This document shows positions 45,870 to 56,063 of a stretch of DNA of 64,000 nucleotides, piece by piece; within the stretch, counting starts at the first letter, position 1; each line of letters opens with the position of its first letter. The translations under genes and the position numbers were made by a program. The notes under the pieces are model-generated. The model was not told where the DNA came from, did not search any database, and saw only the letters and a program-made list of their open reading frames with translations. Origin of the DNA: Nannochloropsis oceanica (lineage: Eukaryota > Sar > Eustigmatophyceae > Eustigmatales > Monodopsidaceae); the NCBI GenBank assembly GCA_004519485.1, contig CP038115.1, positions 62,001 through 126,000 of the forward strand. The letters run 5' to 3'.

Positions 45870-47471
45870 ATGACCGATGTCAGCGGCACCGAAGCTTCCG
45901 CAACCGCTTGTTGTACCCGCACATCTCCTCCTCTTCCACCCATTACAACCTCCCCTCCTCTGGCCTCACAACCAGCCGCACTTCCCGTCATCGAAGAAGG
46001 CGCCTGGGTAATCCTGCAAATGGGAGATGGCCGAAATTTTTTTGCTTGCGCGCAGTCCAAGGGTATGATGCGTCTTGGTAGGGTTAATATCTCGCTCAGT
46101 GGATTGATAGGTGTGCCCTATGGCAGTGTCTTGGAGGTCCACCCGGATGGTCTAGTCCCTCTGCCGGGTACGAACGAGCTCTACGAAGACCTTGCCGTGG
46201 GCGACATGGACGGAAACGAATTCACCCGAGGAGGAGGACCTGCGAGCGTGGGGGAGTATGATGGTGCTACCTCGGATAACAGGGATTTTACGGACACAAA
46301 CACGGCGCAGCGCATGACCATGGTCGAGATTGAAGAGCTCAAGAATAGTGGAGCATCTGGCCACGCGATCATTCAAGCCTTGGCTTCGAATTCAGACACC
46401 TGGGACAAAAAAACGGCGTTCGCAAAGCAGAAGTGGACCAGGAAAAAGGCGCATAAATACGTCGTGCGCGTCAGAGCAGTAGCCGGGAACGGGACAAATG
46501 TGGTGCAAGCCCTCTTTGTGAAGTCGGGCCTTGTTAAGAGCACTGCCATCCGTCCAGACAGTATCGCCCAACTCCTCTCCTATGGCAATGTCTCCGCCGG
46601 CTCCCGTGTCTTGCTCTTCGATTCCTACTCGGGCGTGGTGCTGGGCTCGGTCCTTGAGCGATTGGGAGGGTATGGAAATGTGGTGAATTTATTCGCGGGG
46701 GCTCAGGCTCATATGGACCATGTCAAGTATTTTAATTTGCCCAAGGAACATTTGGCCAGGACGCTGGTCCATTATCCGTTAACGGGATTGGCAGAGGCGG
46801 AGAGGGCGAGGAGGAGGAGGATGGAGGCCGGGGTGGAGGAGGAGGAGGAGGAGGGGGATAAGAGGTTCTTACCGACGGCCGAGGAGGAGGTCAAGGCGCG
46901 GGCGTCGGGGAAGTTCGTCGTGTACCAGAAGCCAGTAGGTGTGAATGAAAGGGTGGAGGAAGGGAAGATTGGCAAGGGAGAGGAAGAAGGGGATAGCTTT
47001 GATCGACCCAAGTGGTTGAAGTACCTGGAGAAGAAGCGGAGTCGTCTCCGGGCCTTAGCGGAGGGCAGGAGATTGTTGTTGGAAGGGACAGATTGCTTGA
47101 TCGTAGCCTGTCGGCATGATCCGGCAGTTGTGGTGCCGAGGTTGTTGCCTTTCATGCAGGAGGGGGCGGCGTTTGCAGTGTACTGTGAGTTTTTGGAGCC
47201 CTTGGTCGCCTTGCAGGACTTGTTGATGGACGCGGGCATGCTGAGACTGCAGTTGCTGAGCACATGGTGGCGTGAGTATCAGGTTATGCCCGGCAGGTCA
47301 CATCCGCATATGAACATGAGTGCGGATGGTGGGTGCGTCTTGACGGGCATAAAGATAAGCGATGGCGATAAGATATGTGGGGGGCCCTCGATGGAGGGAG
47401 TGGAGGCGCAGGAGCGGGAGGCGGTGGGGGGAAATGGAAATTCTAGAAAGCGGTACCGGAAGCAGAGATGA
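45870..47471 (+). CDS. TRM6: tRNA (adenine-N1)-methyltransferase non-catalytic subunit TRM6
   Basis: This is a single exon with its first ATG at 45870 (MTDVSGTEASATAC). TRM6/GCD10 motifs run in order: VIEEGAWVILQMGDGRNFFA, RVNISLSGLIGVPYGSVLEV, DNRDFTDTNTAQRMTMVEIE, LASNSDTWDKKTAFAKQKW, KKAHKYVVRVRAV, then a Rossmann-like half (GLVKSTAIRPDSIAQLLSYG, VLLFDSYSGVVLGSVLERLG) and the C-terminal REYQVMPGRSHPHMNMSADG, GCVLTGIKI. TRM6 pairs with catalytic TRM61 to make m1A58 in tRNA, including initiator tRNA, in the nucleus. A Glu-rich insertion near 46836-46856 interrupts the middle. The protein is about 533 residues, close to other TRM6 proteins. Confidence 0.93.
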   Translation: MTDVSGTEASATACCTRTSPPLPPITTSPPLASQPAALPVIEEGAWVILQMGDGRNFFACAQSKGMMRLGRVNISLSGLIGVPYGSVLEVHPDGLVPLPGTNELYEDLAVGDMDGNEFTRGGGPASVGEYDGATSDNRDFTDTNTAQRMTMVEIEELKNSGASGHAIIQALASNSDTWDKKTAFAKQKWTRKKAHKYVVRVRAVAGNGTNVVQALFVKSGLVKSTAIRPDSIAQLLSYGNVSAGSRVLLFDSYSGVVLGSVLERLGGYGNVVNLFAGAQAHMDHVKYFNLPKEHLARTLVHYPLTGLAEAERARRRRMEAGVEEEEEEGDKRFLPTAEEEVKARASGKFVVYQKPVGVNERVEEGKIGKGEEEGDSFDRPKWLKYLEKKRSRLRALAEGRRLLLEGTDCLIVACRHDPAVVVPRLLPFMQEGAAFAVYCEFLEPLVALQDLLMDAGMLRLQLLSTWWREYQVMPGRSHPHMNMSADGGCVLTGIKISDGDKICGGPSMEGVEAQEREAVGGNGNSRKRYRKQR

Positions 47472-48555
47472 TTTTTGAATGAATGAAATACAGAAAAATT
47501 ACTCGAGTGGATATGTGCCTGGCACTGTGTTTCTGGTTGAGTGTGTCGTGGTTTTCTTTTCTGCTTAACCCGGTTAGGAGGTTGGATTAGGCGAGATACC
47601 CACCACAGGCGATGGACAATTTCATGTGACTGTTAGCGTGATTTTCTGTCTATTTTTTGTATCACTAGGGCTGGAAGATAATATCACGAGAGGATGGACA
47701 ACATATCACGCGAGGATGGACAACATAGCTTGAAAGCGCTCAACAAGTACCTGGCCCTCGAGCTTCTGATAAAGCCCATTAAAATGTTAACATGATCCAA
47801 TATTCTGCGGAATCTGAAGCCCATGGGCGGCTCCATTGACCCGCTTATTCTTTCCATGGCCCCATGGTGATCAACAAGCATCTTGTGTTGTGTGAAAAGA
47901 ACCCTCCCCTCCCCCTTAGCCTTGTTGCCTTTTTTCGATAAAACATGACTAAAGAGTTTTATTTGTTGTTTTTGTTCTGCCCTTTTTGTTCTCTTCATTA
48001 TGAATCATGCTCTATAATTGATCCACACGCGTCGGAAATGCCCTCATCCGTCAGATATCCTCAGTAAAATGAAATATTTTAGGCGCAAACTGCATTCAAC
48101 GCTGTGCGTCCTCCTTTGCGTGTGATGGTCCACCGAAGCAGCTTTTAGGAGGCAGACAGCAAGAAAGCGGCCTAGACAAAGCCGCCGTAGGCTGTCTAAT
48201 TTTGTGCCACTGACATTCTATGGACGATTCACGCGATAATTTTAGGATTGTAGGAAACTACAGGAAAAAGAATTATATATAGACGGTGATCGACGGAGAC
48301 GAACTTCGAATGGGGGGGGGTACCCCGCAACCACATCTCGCTTAACAGCGGCGCAGCGAGTTGGTGCTGCTTCGTGTAATGCTGAGTACTCTCCTCTTGA
48401 GCCTCAACCGACGTGCTTGTTATCCTGATGACACTTAAAGCATGGTTGCACATGTGAAGCTTCAGCCAGAGAGACAAGCTGTCCCTGGCGTGTCCTTTAT
48501 AGCCACCACTAACTAATCAACCACACAACCACACAAGCACAGGGCTTTGCAAAAT
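47472..48555. other. Intergenic region
   Basis: This holds the 3' flank of TRM6 and the promoter of the GNAT gene. A nearly duplicated sentence, ATCACG(A/C)GAGGATGGACAACAT, appears twice at about 47681-47727. Otherwise there are only short frames. Confidence 0.4.
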
Positions 48556-49593
48556 ATGCCACCACAATTACTGCCGCTAACATCACCACGGCGGCCAGAA
48601 AGACGAAGAGAGCAGCCACGGTGTCTCCTCCTCCTCCTCCTCCTCCTGCTCTCCCTGACAGGGACGCTGTCGTTTGTGCGCCCGCTCGCTTCTCCCTCCA
48701 TCCTTCTTCCACGTCGCTCCTCCAGCGTCGTCGTCCCTCGTCCCTCCACAACCACCGACCCTCCTTCTCCTCATTCTCCATCTTCTCCTCTTCCCGATGT
48801 CACCGACATCCGCAATGGTCCACTCCGCTTCCTTTTACGCCCCAAGCCCTCCCCCCCCCCCTTCCACTCTTCCACCTCTTTCCGTATCCAGCGCATGGAA
48901 GCCTCCGACCTCCCGGCCGTCGTCCGTCTCGCCGCACGCGAATTCGTGCCGTTGAATGAGCTACCCGAGTATGGAGGGATGTCATCGACAGGATTTGGAG
49001 AGCAGGTGGAGGCATGGTGGCTGCGGCAGAATGTGTATTGGGGGATGTTGGCTCGCCATATGTACCCCGATAGGAAGGACCATCAGGTATTCTTGCTTTT
49101 GGAAGAACAGGGAGGAAGAAAAAGTGCGCGGGATACTCCATATTACAGGAAGGGCAAGAAGATGGGCGAGGAGGAGGGACAGGGGCGTGAGAATGAGGAC
49201 ACTACTCTTCTGGGCATGATTGAGCTCTCCCTGCAACCCACTACTGGCCTCCCCCCGCCCCTCCTCCCCCTCCCTCCCCCCATTAAACGCTTTCTCGCAC
49301 TTCTCGGTTTTCCCGTCCATCCATATATCTCCAACCTTTTGGTCGACGCGAGTGTCCGAAGGCAAGGACATGCGGCTCGTTTGGTGGCTCATGCCGAGAG
49401 CGTGGCGCGTGAGGACGGGTTTAATCTGATCTTTTTGCACGCAGATGGTGACTACAGACCCGCAGTGAAGCTTTACGAAACCTTGGGCTATAAAGGAGGA
49501 GAAGAGGAGGGAGAAGAGGGAGGGGAAGAGAGAAGGGGATGGGTGGAAAAATGGGTGGGGATGAAGTTGAGGTATTTTCGGAAGGAGCTCTGA
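48556..49593 (+). CDS. GNAT-family N-acetyltransferase, plastid-targeted
   Basis: This is a single exon with its first ATG at 48556 (MPPQLLPLTSPRRPERRREQ). A signal peptide core (CLLLLLLLLLSLTGTLS) ends at LS|FVRP, an ASAFAP-like site for secondary-plastid import, followed by a Ser/Pro/Arg-rich transit region. The domain starts FRIQRMEASDLPAVVRLAAR and has the acetyl-CoA motif (YISNLLVDASVRRQGHAARL, with R/Q-x-x-G-H-A) followed by LIFLHADGDYRPAVKLYETL and GYKGG. The substrate is unknown; plant plastid GNATs acetylate protein N-termini and lysines. The Glu/Gly-rich tail is repeat-encoded. Confidence 0.82.
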   Translation: MPPQLLPLTSPRRPERRREQPRCLLLLLLLLLSLTGTLSFVRPLASPSILLPRRSSSVVVPRPSTTTDPPSPHSPSSPLPDVTDIRNGPLRFLLRPKPSPPPFHSSTSFRIQRMEASDLPAVVRLAAREFVPLNELPEYGGMSSTGFGEQVEAWWLRQNVYWGMLARHMYPDRKDHQVFLLLEEQGGRKSARDTPYYRKGKKMGEEEGQGRENEDTTLLGMIELSLQPTTGLPPPLLPLPPPIKRFLALLGFPVHPYISNLLVDASVRRQGHAARLVAHAESVAREDGFNLIFLHADGDYRPAVKLYETLGYKGGEEEGEEGGEERRGWVEKWVGMKLRYFRKEL

Positions 49594-50270
49594 TAGGAAG
49601 AGGGAGGGAGGGAGAAAGGAGCGAATGCAGGGAGTGGTCTTTTCCTCGCATGTACATAGAAGTAAATAGTGAAGAATTTCAAGAGGGATGAGCGGCCACG
49701 TGAAAAACTTTTATGAAAGTAAGAAGGGATGACGCATTAGGCAAAGCAATGTAAAGTCAAAAGTAGTGGACAAATCGTTTTATATAACATATGGTAAGGT
49801 CGTTTTTGTATGTCGATGTAAGCGCTGGCGTCAGGAAGCGATGAAGAGGGATGAGCCTTGAACGGACCACAGCCCTTGTGAGAGCGAGTTGGCTAGCTTT
49901 TTCCCGACGCGAGAGAGCCCTTCTTCAATCTTTCGGAGGCGTATCGCCTGACTACGTTTCTTTCCATTTACTGCCCTCTTACTCTACCTTCGTTCGTGTT
50001 TGCCGTCCTATGAAGGGCAAGGGCAAAAGGGGTGGCTGGGTACAGAGAGGCGATAACTTACGCGTGGCCTTCATTTCACGTCCCGTTTCGCAATAGTTAC
50101 TTTCTTTTCTCTGCGGACCGCAGTCAGGATGTGCGACGACAGAAAACGCCCACTCCCCCTCGGCTGCTCAATCAGCTCTCCCTCTCTCCCTGATTTCTTC
50201 CCCATCCTTCTCGTCGTATGTATACATCGCTCCTCCCTCGCCCCCCCCTGCTTCCAGCCCCTCCACCTTC
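49594..50270. other. Convergent 3' intergenic region
   Basis: This lies between the GNAT stop (+) and the Derlin stop (-), with mixed composition. A frame at 49851-50096 (+) has no known domain. Confidence 0.45.
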
Positions 50271-51408
50271 CTACTGACTCCCCAACACCCTCCCCCCCCC
50301 CCCCGTCCATCCTGCTGCTCCTCCCGCTCCTCCTACTCCCCCCCCCGCCCCAACCCTCACGCCCCCCGCCATCGCTCCTCCTCCTCCTCCTCCTCCTCCT
50401 CCTGGCCCGACCGGTGGCCCCTCGAATGCATCTACCAGGAAGTTGGGCGTCTTGAGCACGTCCCAGTCGTACTCCACGGGCAGGGTGTCGATCAAGAAGA
50501 AGTACACATGACCGACAGCGATGCCCATCAGGGGGTCGCTCAGCCCCTGCTGGCCGTTCATCAAAAACTGGAGGGCGGTCAGGGCCCACGGCAGGTACAT
50601 CGCCTCCAAGGTAAACCCCCAGAATGACACCATCGAGTGCGGCTCCCGGCAAGACCAAACGTAGGTGATCATCATGACCAAACACGAGCCCAACACCATC
50701 TTGCCCATGTACAGGTTCAAGATGTGCAAGGCCCCGGCCCCGAAAATCAGCATCATCGCATAGTCCGACGACCCCCCGCCCCCTCCGGTGTTGAAGGGGG
50801 AAATCTCGTACCGGCTCGAGTACTGAACGAGCATGAAGAGCTGCATGACGAAGGGCATCCCCAGGCCACCGAAAAAGGTGAAGGGGGTGATGAGGCGCCA
50901 GAGCTGTATGAGGAGGAGGTAGGAAGAGGGAAAAGGGGACGACCGAGAAACGTTGCATAAGCGTAAATATACAAGCGGTGATTTCCTCCCTAAAATGAAC
51001 CTCATCCCTTTCTTCGCTGGCCTAGCAATACCCCATGCCGCGCACCCGCACGACCCCTCGTCAAACTTCCATCCCCCCCTCCCGTCCGGCCTCTCCTCCA
51101 ACCTGAAAGTTCTTCAGCCCTTCCCAATCCCAAATCAATTTCCTTGGGGAAACAATGCCAAAGTGGGAAAAAATGGTGGAGAAGAAGGCGGCGATGAGGT
51201 AAGCCCTGGTGATGGGCGGCAGGCTTTTGAACCATTCCTCTGATTTGGGGAGAGAGAAAAGGAGAAGGGACGGGAGAAGAGACGAGGCGGGTCAAGGGAA
51301 ACGGTATCAATGATGTGCGGACCAACTTAAGTCCCTACGCACCACAAAAAACGTACCTGGAGAGTTGCCGCCACCGACTTGTCGGATCTGGGGGCGTGGG
51401 GGACGCAT
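50271..51408 (-). CDS. Derlin (Der1-like ERAD protein)
   Basis: The exons are 51408-51357, 51239-51103 and 50903-50271, giving 273 residues. The start is MRPPRPQIRQVGGGNSP, joined to EEWFKSLPPITRAYLIAAFF, IVSPRKLIWDWEGLKNFQ, then LWRLITPFTFFGGLGMPFVM, QLFMLVQYSSRYEISPFNTG, SSDYAMMLIFGAGALHILNL, MYLPWALTALQFLMNGQQGL, DPLMGIAVGHVYFFLIDTLP, LKTPNFLVDAF. These are the Derlin hallmarks (WR motif, LY..YS..LE/YE region, G-x3-G-H-x-Y-F). Derlins are rhomboid pseudoproteases that move misfolded proteins out of the ER. In complex-plastid algae a Derlin paralogue (SELMA) acts in plastid import; this one has no obvious extra leader, so ER is more likely. The Gly-rich C-terminal tail is repeat-like. Confidence 0.92.
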
Positions 51409-52323
51409 GCTGCTCAGCGCTGCCTGTCGGTTCAAGACGAAGCCCTGGGGTTATGGGGACGGGTGAGGACGGAATGAGACTGCGTGTGAAATGCGAAGGG
51501 GTTAATAGGAGGACAAGCATCTGGGCACGATCCTTGGGCTTGGAGCATGGCCTGGTGCCTGCGCCTGGGTGTGGTGCGCTGTGGTGCTTGTGTGCTGTGC
51601 TGCGGAAGGGATGGTCTGACGGGGAGAGGAAAATATTGTATAAAAAACAACCAGACCAGGCCAGATGAGCCCTGTCTTCCTCTCGCCTCCCTCACTCTAG
51701 CGAATCCACATCCCAAACAAATTGCACGTGAGCTGGAAGGTTCCCCGTACAACCTCATTATGCAGAACACTCGCCAAAACCCATTCTAAGCCTTTTTTTG
51801 GATCCTCCTGGGGCGTCTGTCTTGTGTCCTGCTAGCATAAGAACAGCCTGGGGTCTACGATGTCCAGGTTCTAGTTTGGTGCGGTGTTAGTGCTTCCTCT
51901 CACTATTAGAGCTTTACTTTTCTCCCCGGGTTCGGGGAGAGGGAGCGTGCAGCCCCGGATGCGCCCTATCTCTCATCCTCCTGTGTGGTCCTTGATATGG
52001 TCGTTGATCTGTCGATCCGAGGCGCCCGTTAAAGGCGACGTCGGCTGCGTTTTCTATACTCACCCACACACATACAGTACTATTCCTTCCTCGCTCCAAC
52101 CCTTAGCAACGTGGGGTAGCGCTGGGCTTCAGCATCGTATGGTCTGTTGCGGCGGTGGTCCAACGCAAACTCCGCCCTGCTTTTCCACCATGCGCGACGC
52201 ACGGTCTTCGACATTTCCACAGCAAGCAGGCCCCACCATCCCTGTACGCCGCCCTGCATTTGCTGATCTTTTCACCGCACTCGTTTTGAACACACACAGG
52301 ACCTCTTCCCTACCATAATAACT
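51409..52323. other. Divergent promoter region of Derlin and the LHC-like gene
   Basis: About 0.9 kb of mixed composition without GGGA arrays. No gene or repeat is evident. A light-responsive promoter for the LHC-like gene is expected here but no motif was identified. Confidence 0.4.
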
Positions 52324-53736
52324 ATGAAGACCGCCGCGATTTTGGCGGTTCTGGCTTGCGCCGCCAACGCCTTCGTCTTCCCCACGCCCAAGGTCTCCCA
52401 GGTAAGGATTGGGAGAGAGGGAAAGAAGGACCGAAGAAGTGTATTTGAGTCAGTTTCCTTGAGCAAACATGTCAATAAGAGGCCGGCACTATTCTTTTCA
52501 GTGTCTCTTCATACGGGCCCCTGTCCAATGTTTTGAATGGTACGTAGACAAACCTTGCTTTGATCTGAGAGCAAGGTACCATTCTCATTGCCATTTTTGA
52601 CTGCGACATGAACTGCTTGTGCATGTTTGAATAGTCGAGGTCTTCCTTATGCACGAGTGCAGAATTTTAAATGTGTATCTCACCGCGATCCCTCGCTCCT
52701 CTCCTTCCCCACATTTACTAAACACACAGACCGTCGTCAGAGGCACACCCTTCGACACGGTCAGCAAGGATGAGCTCGCGGTCGAGAACAAGGCCATGGC
52801 GGGAAAGAGTGTCTTTGAGCGTGCCATGGCAGATTTCAATGGCCGATATCCTGCGGTCGCTGCGTTGGGGTTGGGCCCCAGCGCCAAGGCGGAGCGATGG
52901 AATGGACGCCATGCCATGTTTGGCTGGATCGTGCTGCTGGCCACGGGGTATGCGCAGGCGCACGGGCTTCTGCCCGAAGGAGGCATGGATGCCAAGGAGT
53001 GGGGCACGGTGAGCTTCATTATAGGGGGAGAATGAGGTGATAGTGTTTGCTTTCTGGTGTGCGAGGGTTTTGCTGCTGATTGCCGTAGGGGGGGTATCAC
53101 ACTCCTCCCCAACGCAAGGCACTCGTATAGTAAACACATCAGAATTAGTAACTGGATCGTCCTTCATGACTAAATCATCATTTGTACCATACATACAACC
53201 ACCTCAACTAAAACTAGTGGGTCATCGTCAGTACGACTAATGGGGAACAGGTCACGATCCCCGCTGCCCGTGCTGCTATTGCCATTGGACACCTGCACTT
53301 CGGCGCAGTTGGCGTGTTTGCCGCTTACAGCAAGAACAGCGTCAAGGACAGGCTTCTGTTGGAGCCGGGGGAGAAGGATGAGGCGCCCGCTGGCTTGTTC
53401 CCTGCCCTTCGCCCGGGCTTGACCAAGGAAGCCGAGATGCTCAACGGTGAGTAAACGACTAGCTGCATGCATCAGTTATGTCAATGGAAAGATGGCAACC
53501 TGTCGGGGGAAAGACGAAGAGTCAAACACACTTAAGGCACCTGAAACGTACTCATTCATTTCAAGGCACCTGGAACGTACTCATTCATGTCCCCGTTCTT
53601 GCTCCCTCTCTCCCGTTCCCCAGGTCGCGTGGCCATGCTCGGCCTCGTGGCCCTCGTTGCCGTTTCCGCCGCCACGGGCCAGGACATCCTCTCGGTCATT
53701 GACCAGGGCCTCGGTGGCCTGCTCCTCAAGGCGTAA
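52324..53736 (+). CDS. LHC-superfamily chlorophyll-binding-like protein, plastid
   Basis: The exons are 52324-52401, 52730-53008, 53251-53446 and 53624-53736, giving 221 residues with clean GT-AG introns. The N-terminus MKTAAILAVLACAANA|FVFP is a signal peptide ending in an ASAFAP-like motif. Two helices carry the chlorophyll-binding E-x-x-N/H-x-R motif: KAERWNGRHAMFGWIVLLAT (first) and EAEMLNGRVAMLGLVALVAV (third). A middle hydrophobic stretch (RAAIAIGHLHFGAVGVFAAY) makes a three-helix LHC-like protein. Typical FCP/LHCX sequences differ in the first helix (EI.HGR.AM), so it may be an LHC-like or stress-related member rather than a bulk antenna. The short exons avoid the GGGA arrays common elsewhere. 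It is expected in the thylakoid membrane. Confidence 0.85.
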
Positions 53737-54206
53737 TTCACTCTATACAATTTCAGAAGTGATCAGTACAACAATGAGTGGACTAGTATTTGTGAGTGTC
53801 AGTGTCTTTCTCCAGTCCCTTGCCCCTCTAATCATAATCGGTCCTTTTATTGGGCTTGTCAAGGCATTGAGTTGGATCGGGCGGGCAAGGTGCCTCTTGT
53901 TGCTTGCCTTGTCTTGGCCCCTTTCCTTACCCTCCAGAGCAGTAGCAGCGTCCTTAATTTCTTCCGTCGAATTTAGACGGCGATTTAGTCTGCAGGAGAA
54001 AGAAATAAAATGAAAGATCGATCGATAGGAGAGTACGCAAACATCAAACGAGTAAAGTGAAAGGCTACACAGAGCACGTACACTACTTGTTTGTCTTCCT
54101 CATCTTGTTTTTCTTCCTTTTTTTCTCTTCTATTTCTTTCGCTTCTACACTTTCACTATTCGCCAGCTCACTTTCTTTCTGACTGACTGGATAGAACTCA
54201 CCCTCG
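53737..54206. other. Convergent 3' intergenic region
   Basis: Between the LHC-like stop (+) and the TDP2 stop (-). T-rich and low-complexity near 54090-54180. No gene seen. Confidence 0.5.
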
Positions 54207-55244
54207 TCATACACCAGATGCCGGCAAGCGTACCAGGCACGAAATCCCAAAGTGATCCGAGGGGAACCTACCGTCAGCCATGCGCGCCTTCCCAAGCAAC
54301 TTCCACTGCCTCACTAATTCCGTCCGTTCCTTCACCGTCTCCGCCGCTTTCTTTTTGCCCTTTCCCCCTCCGCATCCTTTATTCGAGTCTGCTGCTGTCG
54401 TTGAAGCCGTCGTCGTCCCTATCCCGCCCCACTTCCAATTGAGCAATAGCCTGTCCAACCTCATTCGAGGCAAGAAAGAAGCACCATCCATCTTCAAGTT
54501 GTCATTTATCGACATATCCCACGTCACTTTTTCGGCGGCCGGACTCCCAGCAGCCATCCAGGCGTCCACCACTTTCTTATACTGCTCACAGGCTTTCACC
54601 TCCCCCTCTCTCAGGTTGGTGTCGCCGGCAAAAAGGGCAGGGCCAGGGAAGGAGAGGAGATTGTCTAAGATTTGCGTAAGCTGCCGGCAGCGTTCCGTGG
54701 ACCCAGGACCCAAGGACTCGAAGTGGGAAGTCATGAAAAGAAACTCACGAGAAGAGGCGGAGGAGAAAGGGGTTTCGTCAGCAGCACCAAGTGCCAGCCG
54801 TCCCTCCACCTTTATCAAATCCCGCCCCATATTCGACCCGGAAAAGGGCGTGCGCATCGAACGTGTGATTTGAATGCGAGCTCCGTTGAAGAAGGCTAAG
54901 GTAAAGTAATCGTTGTCTTCGGGGATGGACGAAGGGGCGAGGACGTACCCGGCGGAGCAAAGGCGGGAGACAAAGACCGGGAAATTTGCTTGCACGATTT
55001 CCTGCAGCAAAATGACATCAGGCAAGAATCCGTCCGGTTCTTCTTGGAGTAGGATGGAGCACACTTCGTTTGCGCGATCCGAGATGTTGAGGTCATCGAG
55101 CCCATCCACGTTGTACGAACAAACGCGCAAGAAATTCGTGGAGAGGAGGCCGACTTTCGCACGCTTCATGTTGTTGTCCGGCGAGGAGGGGTTAGCTACG
55201 CTGCTGATGCTGCTGCTATGGCTGCTGCCGACGTATCGTTTCAT
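54207..55244 (-). CDS. TDP2: Tyrosyl-DNA phosphodiesterase 2 (TDP2)
   Basis: This is a single exon with ATG at 55244 (MKRYVGSSHSSSISS), 345 residues; the frame is open further upstream but without an ATG. The four TDP2/EEP motifs are present: LRVCSYNVDGLDDLN, DVILLQEIVQANFP, FMTSHFESLGPGSTERCRQL and GDTNLREGEVKA, with the terminal FPSDHFGISCLV. TDP2 removes topoisomerase II peptides from 5' DNA ends using Mg2+; the catalytic Asn, Glu, Asp and His of the family are all in place. The order SYNVDGLD...GDTNLRE...SDHFG separates it from inositol phosphatases of the same fold. An insert rich in Thr, Gly and Lys precedes the last motif. It is likely nuclear. Confidence 0.93.
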   Translation of the reverse strand: MKRYVGSSHSSSISSVANPSSPDNNMKRAKVGLLSTNFLRVCSYNVDGLDDLNISDRANEVCSILLQEEPDGFLPDVILLQEIVQANFPVFVSRLCSAGYVLAPSSIPEDNDYFTLAFFNGARIQITRSMRTPFSGSNMGRDLIKVEGRLALGAADETPFSSASSREFLFMTSHFESLGPGSTERCRQLTQILDNLLSFPGPALFAGDTNLREGEVKACEQYKKVVDAWMAAGSPAAEKVTWDMSINDNLKMDGASFLPRMRLDRLLLNWKWGGIGTTTASTTAADSNKGCGGGKGKKKAAETVKERTELVRQWKLLGKARMADGRFPSDHFGISCLVRLPASGV

Positions 55245-56063
55245 GATGTTACGTGGCGGACGGAGGAAGCGAGACGTGAGACGGTGCGTGGTAGGGAAGG
55301 CAGCGATAGCTGTCCTGATCGTGAGGATCGAAATCACGACGATCGCCGGTGGAAAGAAGACGAGGTTGGAAGAAAGAATGGTAATAAAAGTCGCTTTCCC
55401 AGAAGGAGGGCGACGTGTAGCCTGTGAGTGATGAGTTTATGACATTGTGGCGTGATCGAGTGGGTTGCTGCTTGTTGATCGTCCGGCTGAGTTAGGCGAG
55501 GTGAGTTCATTCTTTCCGTGAGTGCATCAAAAAATCGTGTTGTTTGGCCCAAAAGCTGATGAATACGTATACGGCCACTGACTTGCTGGACGGGGGAACT
55601 GAATGTTGAGAAACAAATCGCGCTCCATCATGCCAACAACCTCCCGCGGTCTCGACTCCCCCTGGCAAGTAAAGGCAGCAAGTTCACCCATTCCGCTTAC
55701 CGGCAGGTCTTTTTGCTCTTGCTCCAAGCCACCGTCTCAATCCTCGCATCCCATCATATCCACAAATAAAACATAAGAACTGTGACCGCCTCCTCACAAG
55801 CAAGTCTTCACTAATACTCCTCAACACAACACACATTCTCACAAATAAAACCCAAGAACTGTGACCGCCTCCTCACAAGCAAGTCTTCACTAATACTCCT
55901 CAACACAACACACGTTCTCACAAATAAAACCCAAGAACTGTGACCGCCTCCTCACAAACAAGTCTTTACTAATACCCCTCAACACTTACACATTCTCACA
56001 AACGGCCGCCGCGCGTCGTCGCCATCAGCGAGCCTGGCCCATCCCAACATCTTCTAGCCTCAA
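55245..56063. other. Divergent promoter region with tandem repeat
   Basis: This lies between TDP2 (-) and the BAR-like gene (+). It contains the 79-bp tandem repeat described separately, which ends about 60 bp before the BAR-like ATG. Confidence 0.5.
55761..56003. repeat. 79-bp tandem repeat, three copies
   Basis: Copies start at 55761, 55840 and 55919 (each CACAAATAAAAC..., then GAACTGTGACCGCCTCCTCA and AAGTCTTCACTAATACTCCT). A fourth begins at 55998 and breaks off after CACAAAC. Copies 1 and 2 are almost identical; copy 3 has a few changes. The array sits in the promoter or leader of the BAR-like gene. Confidence 0.93.
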
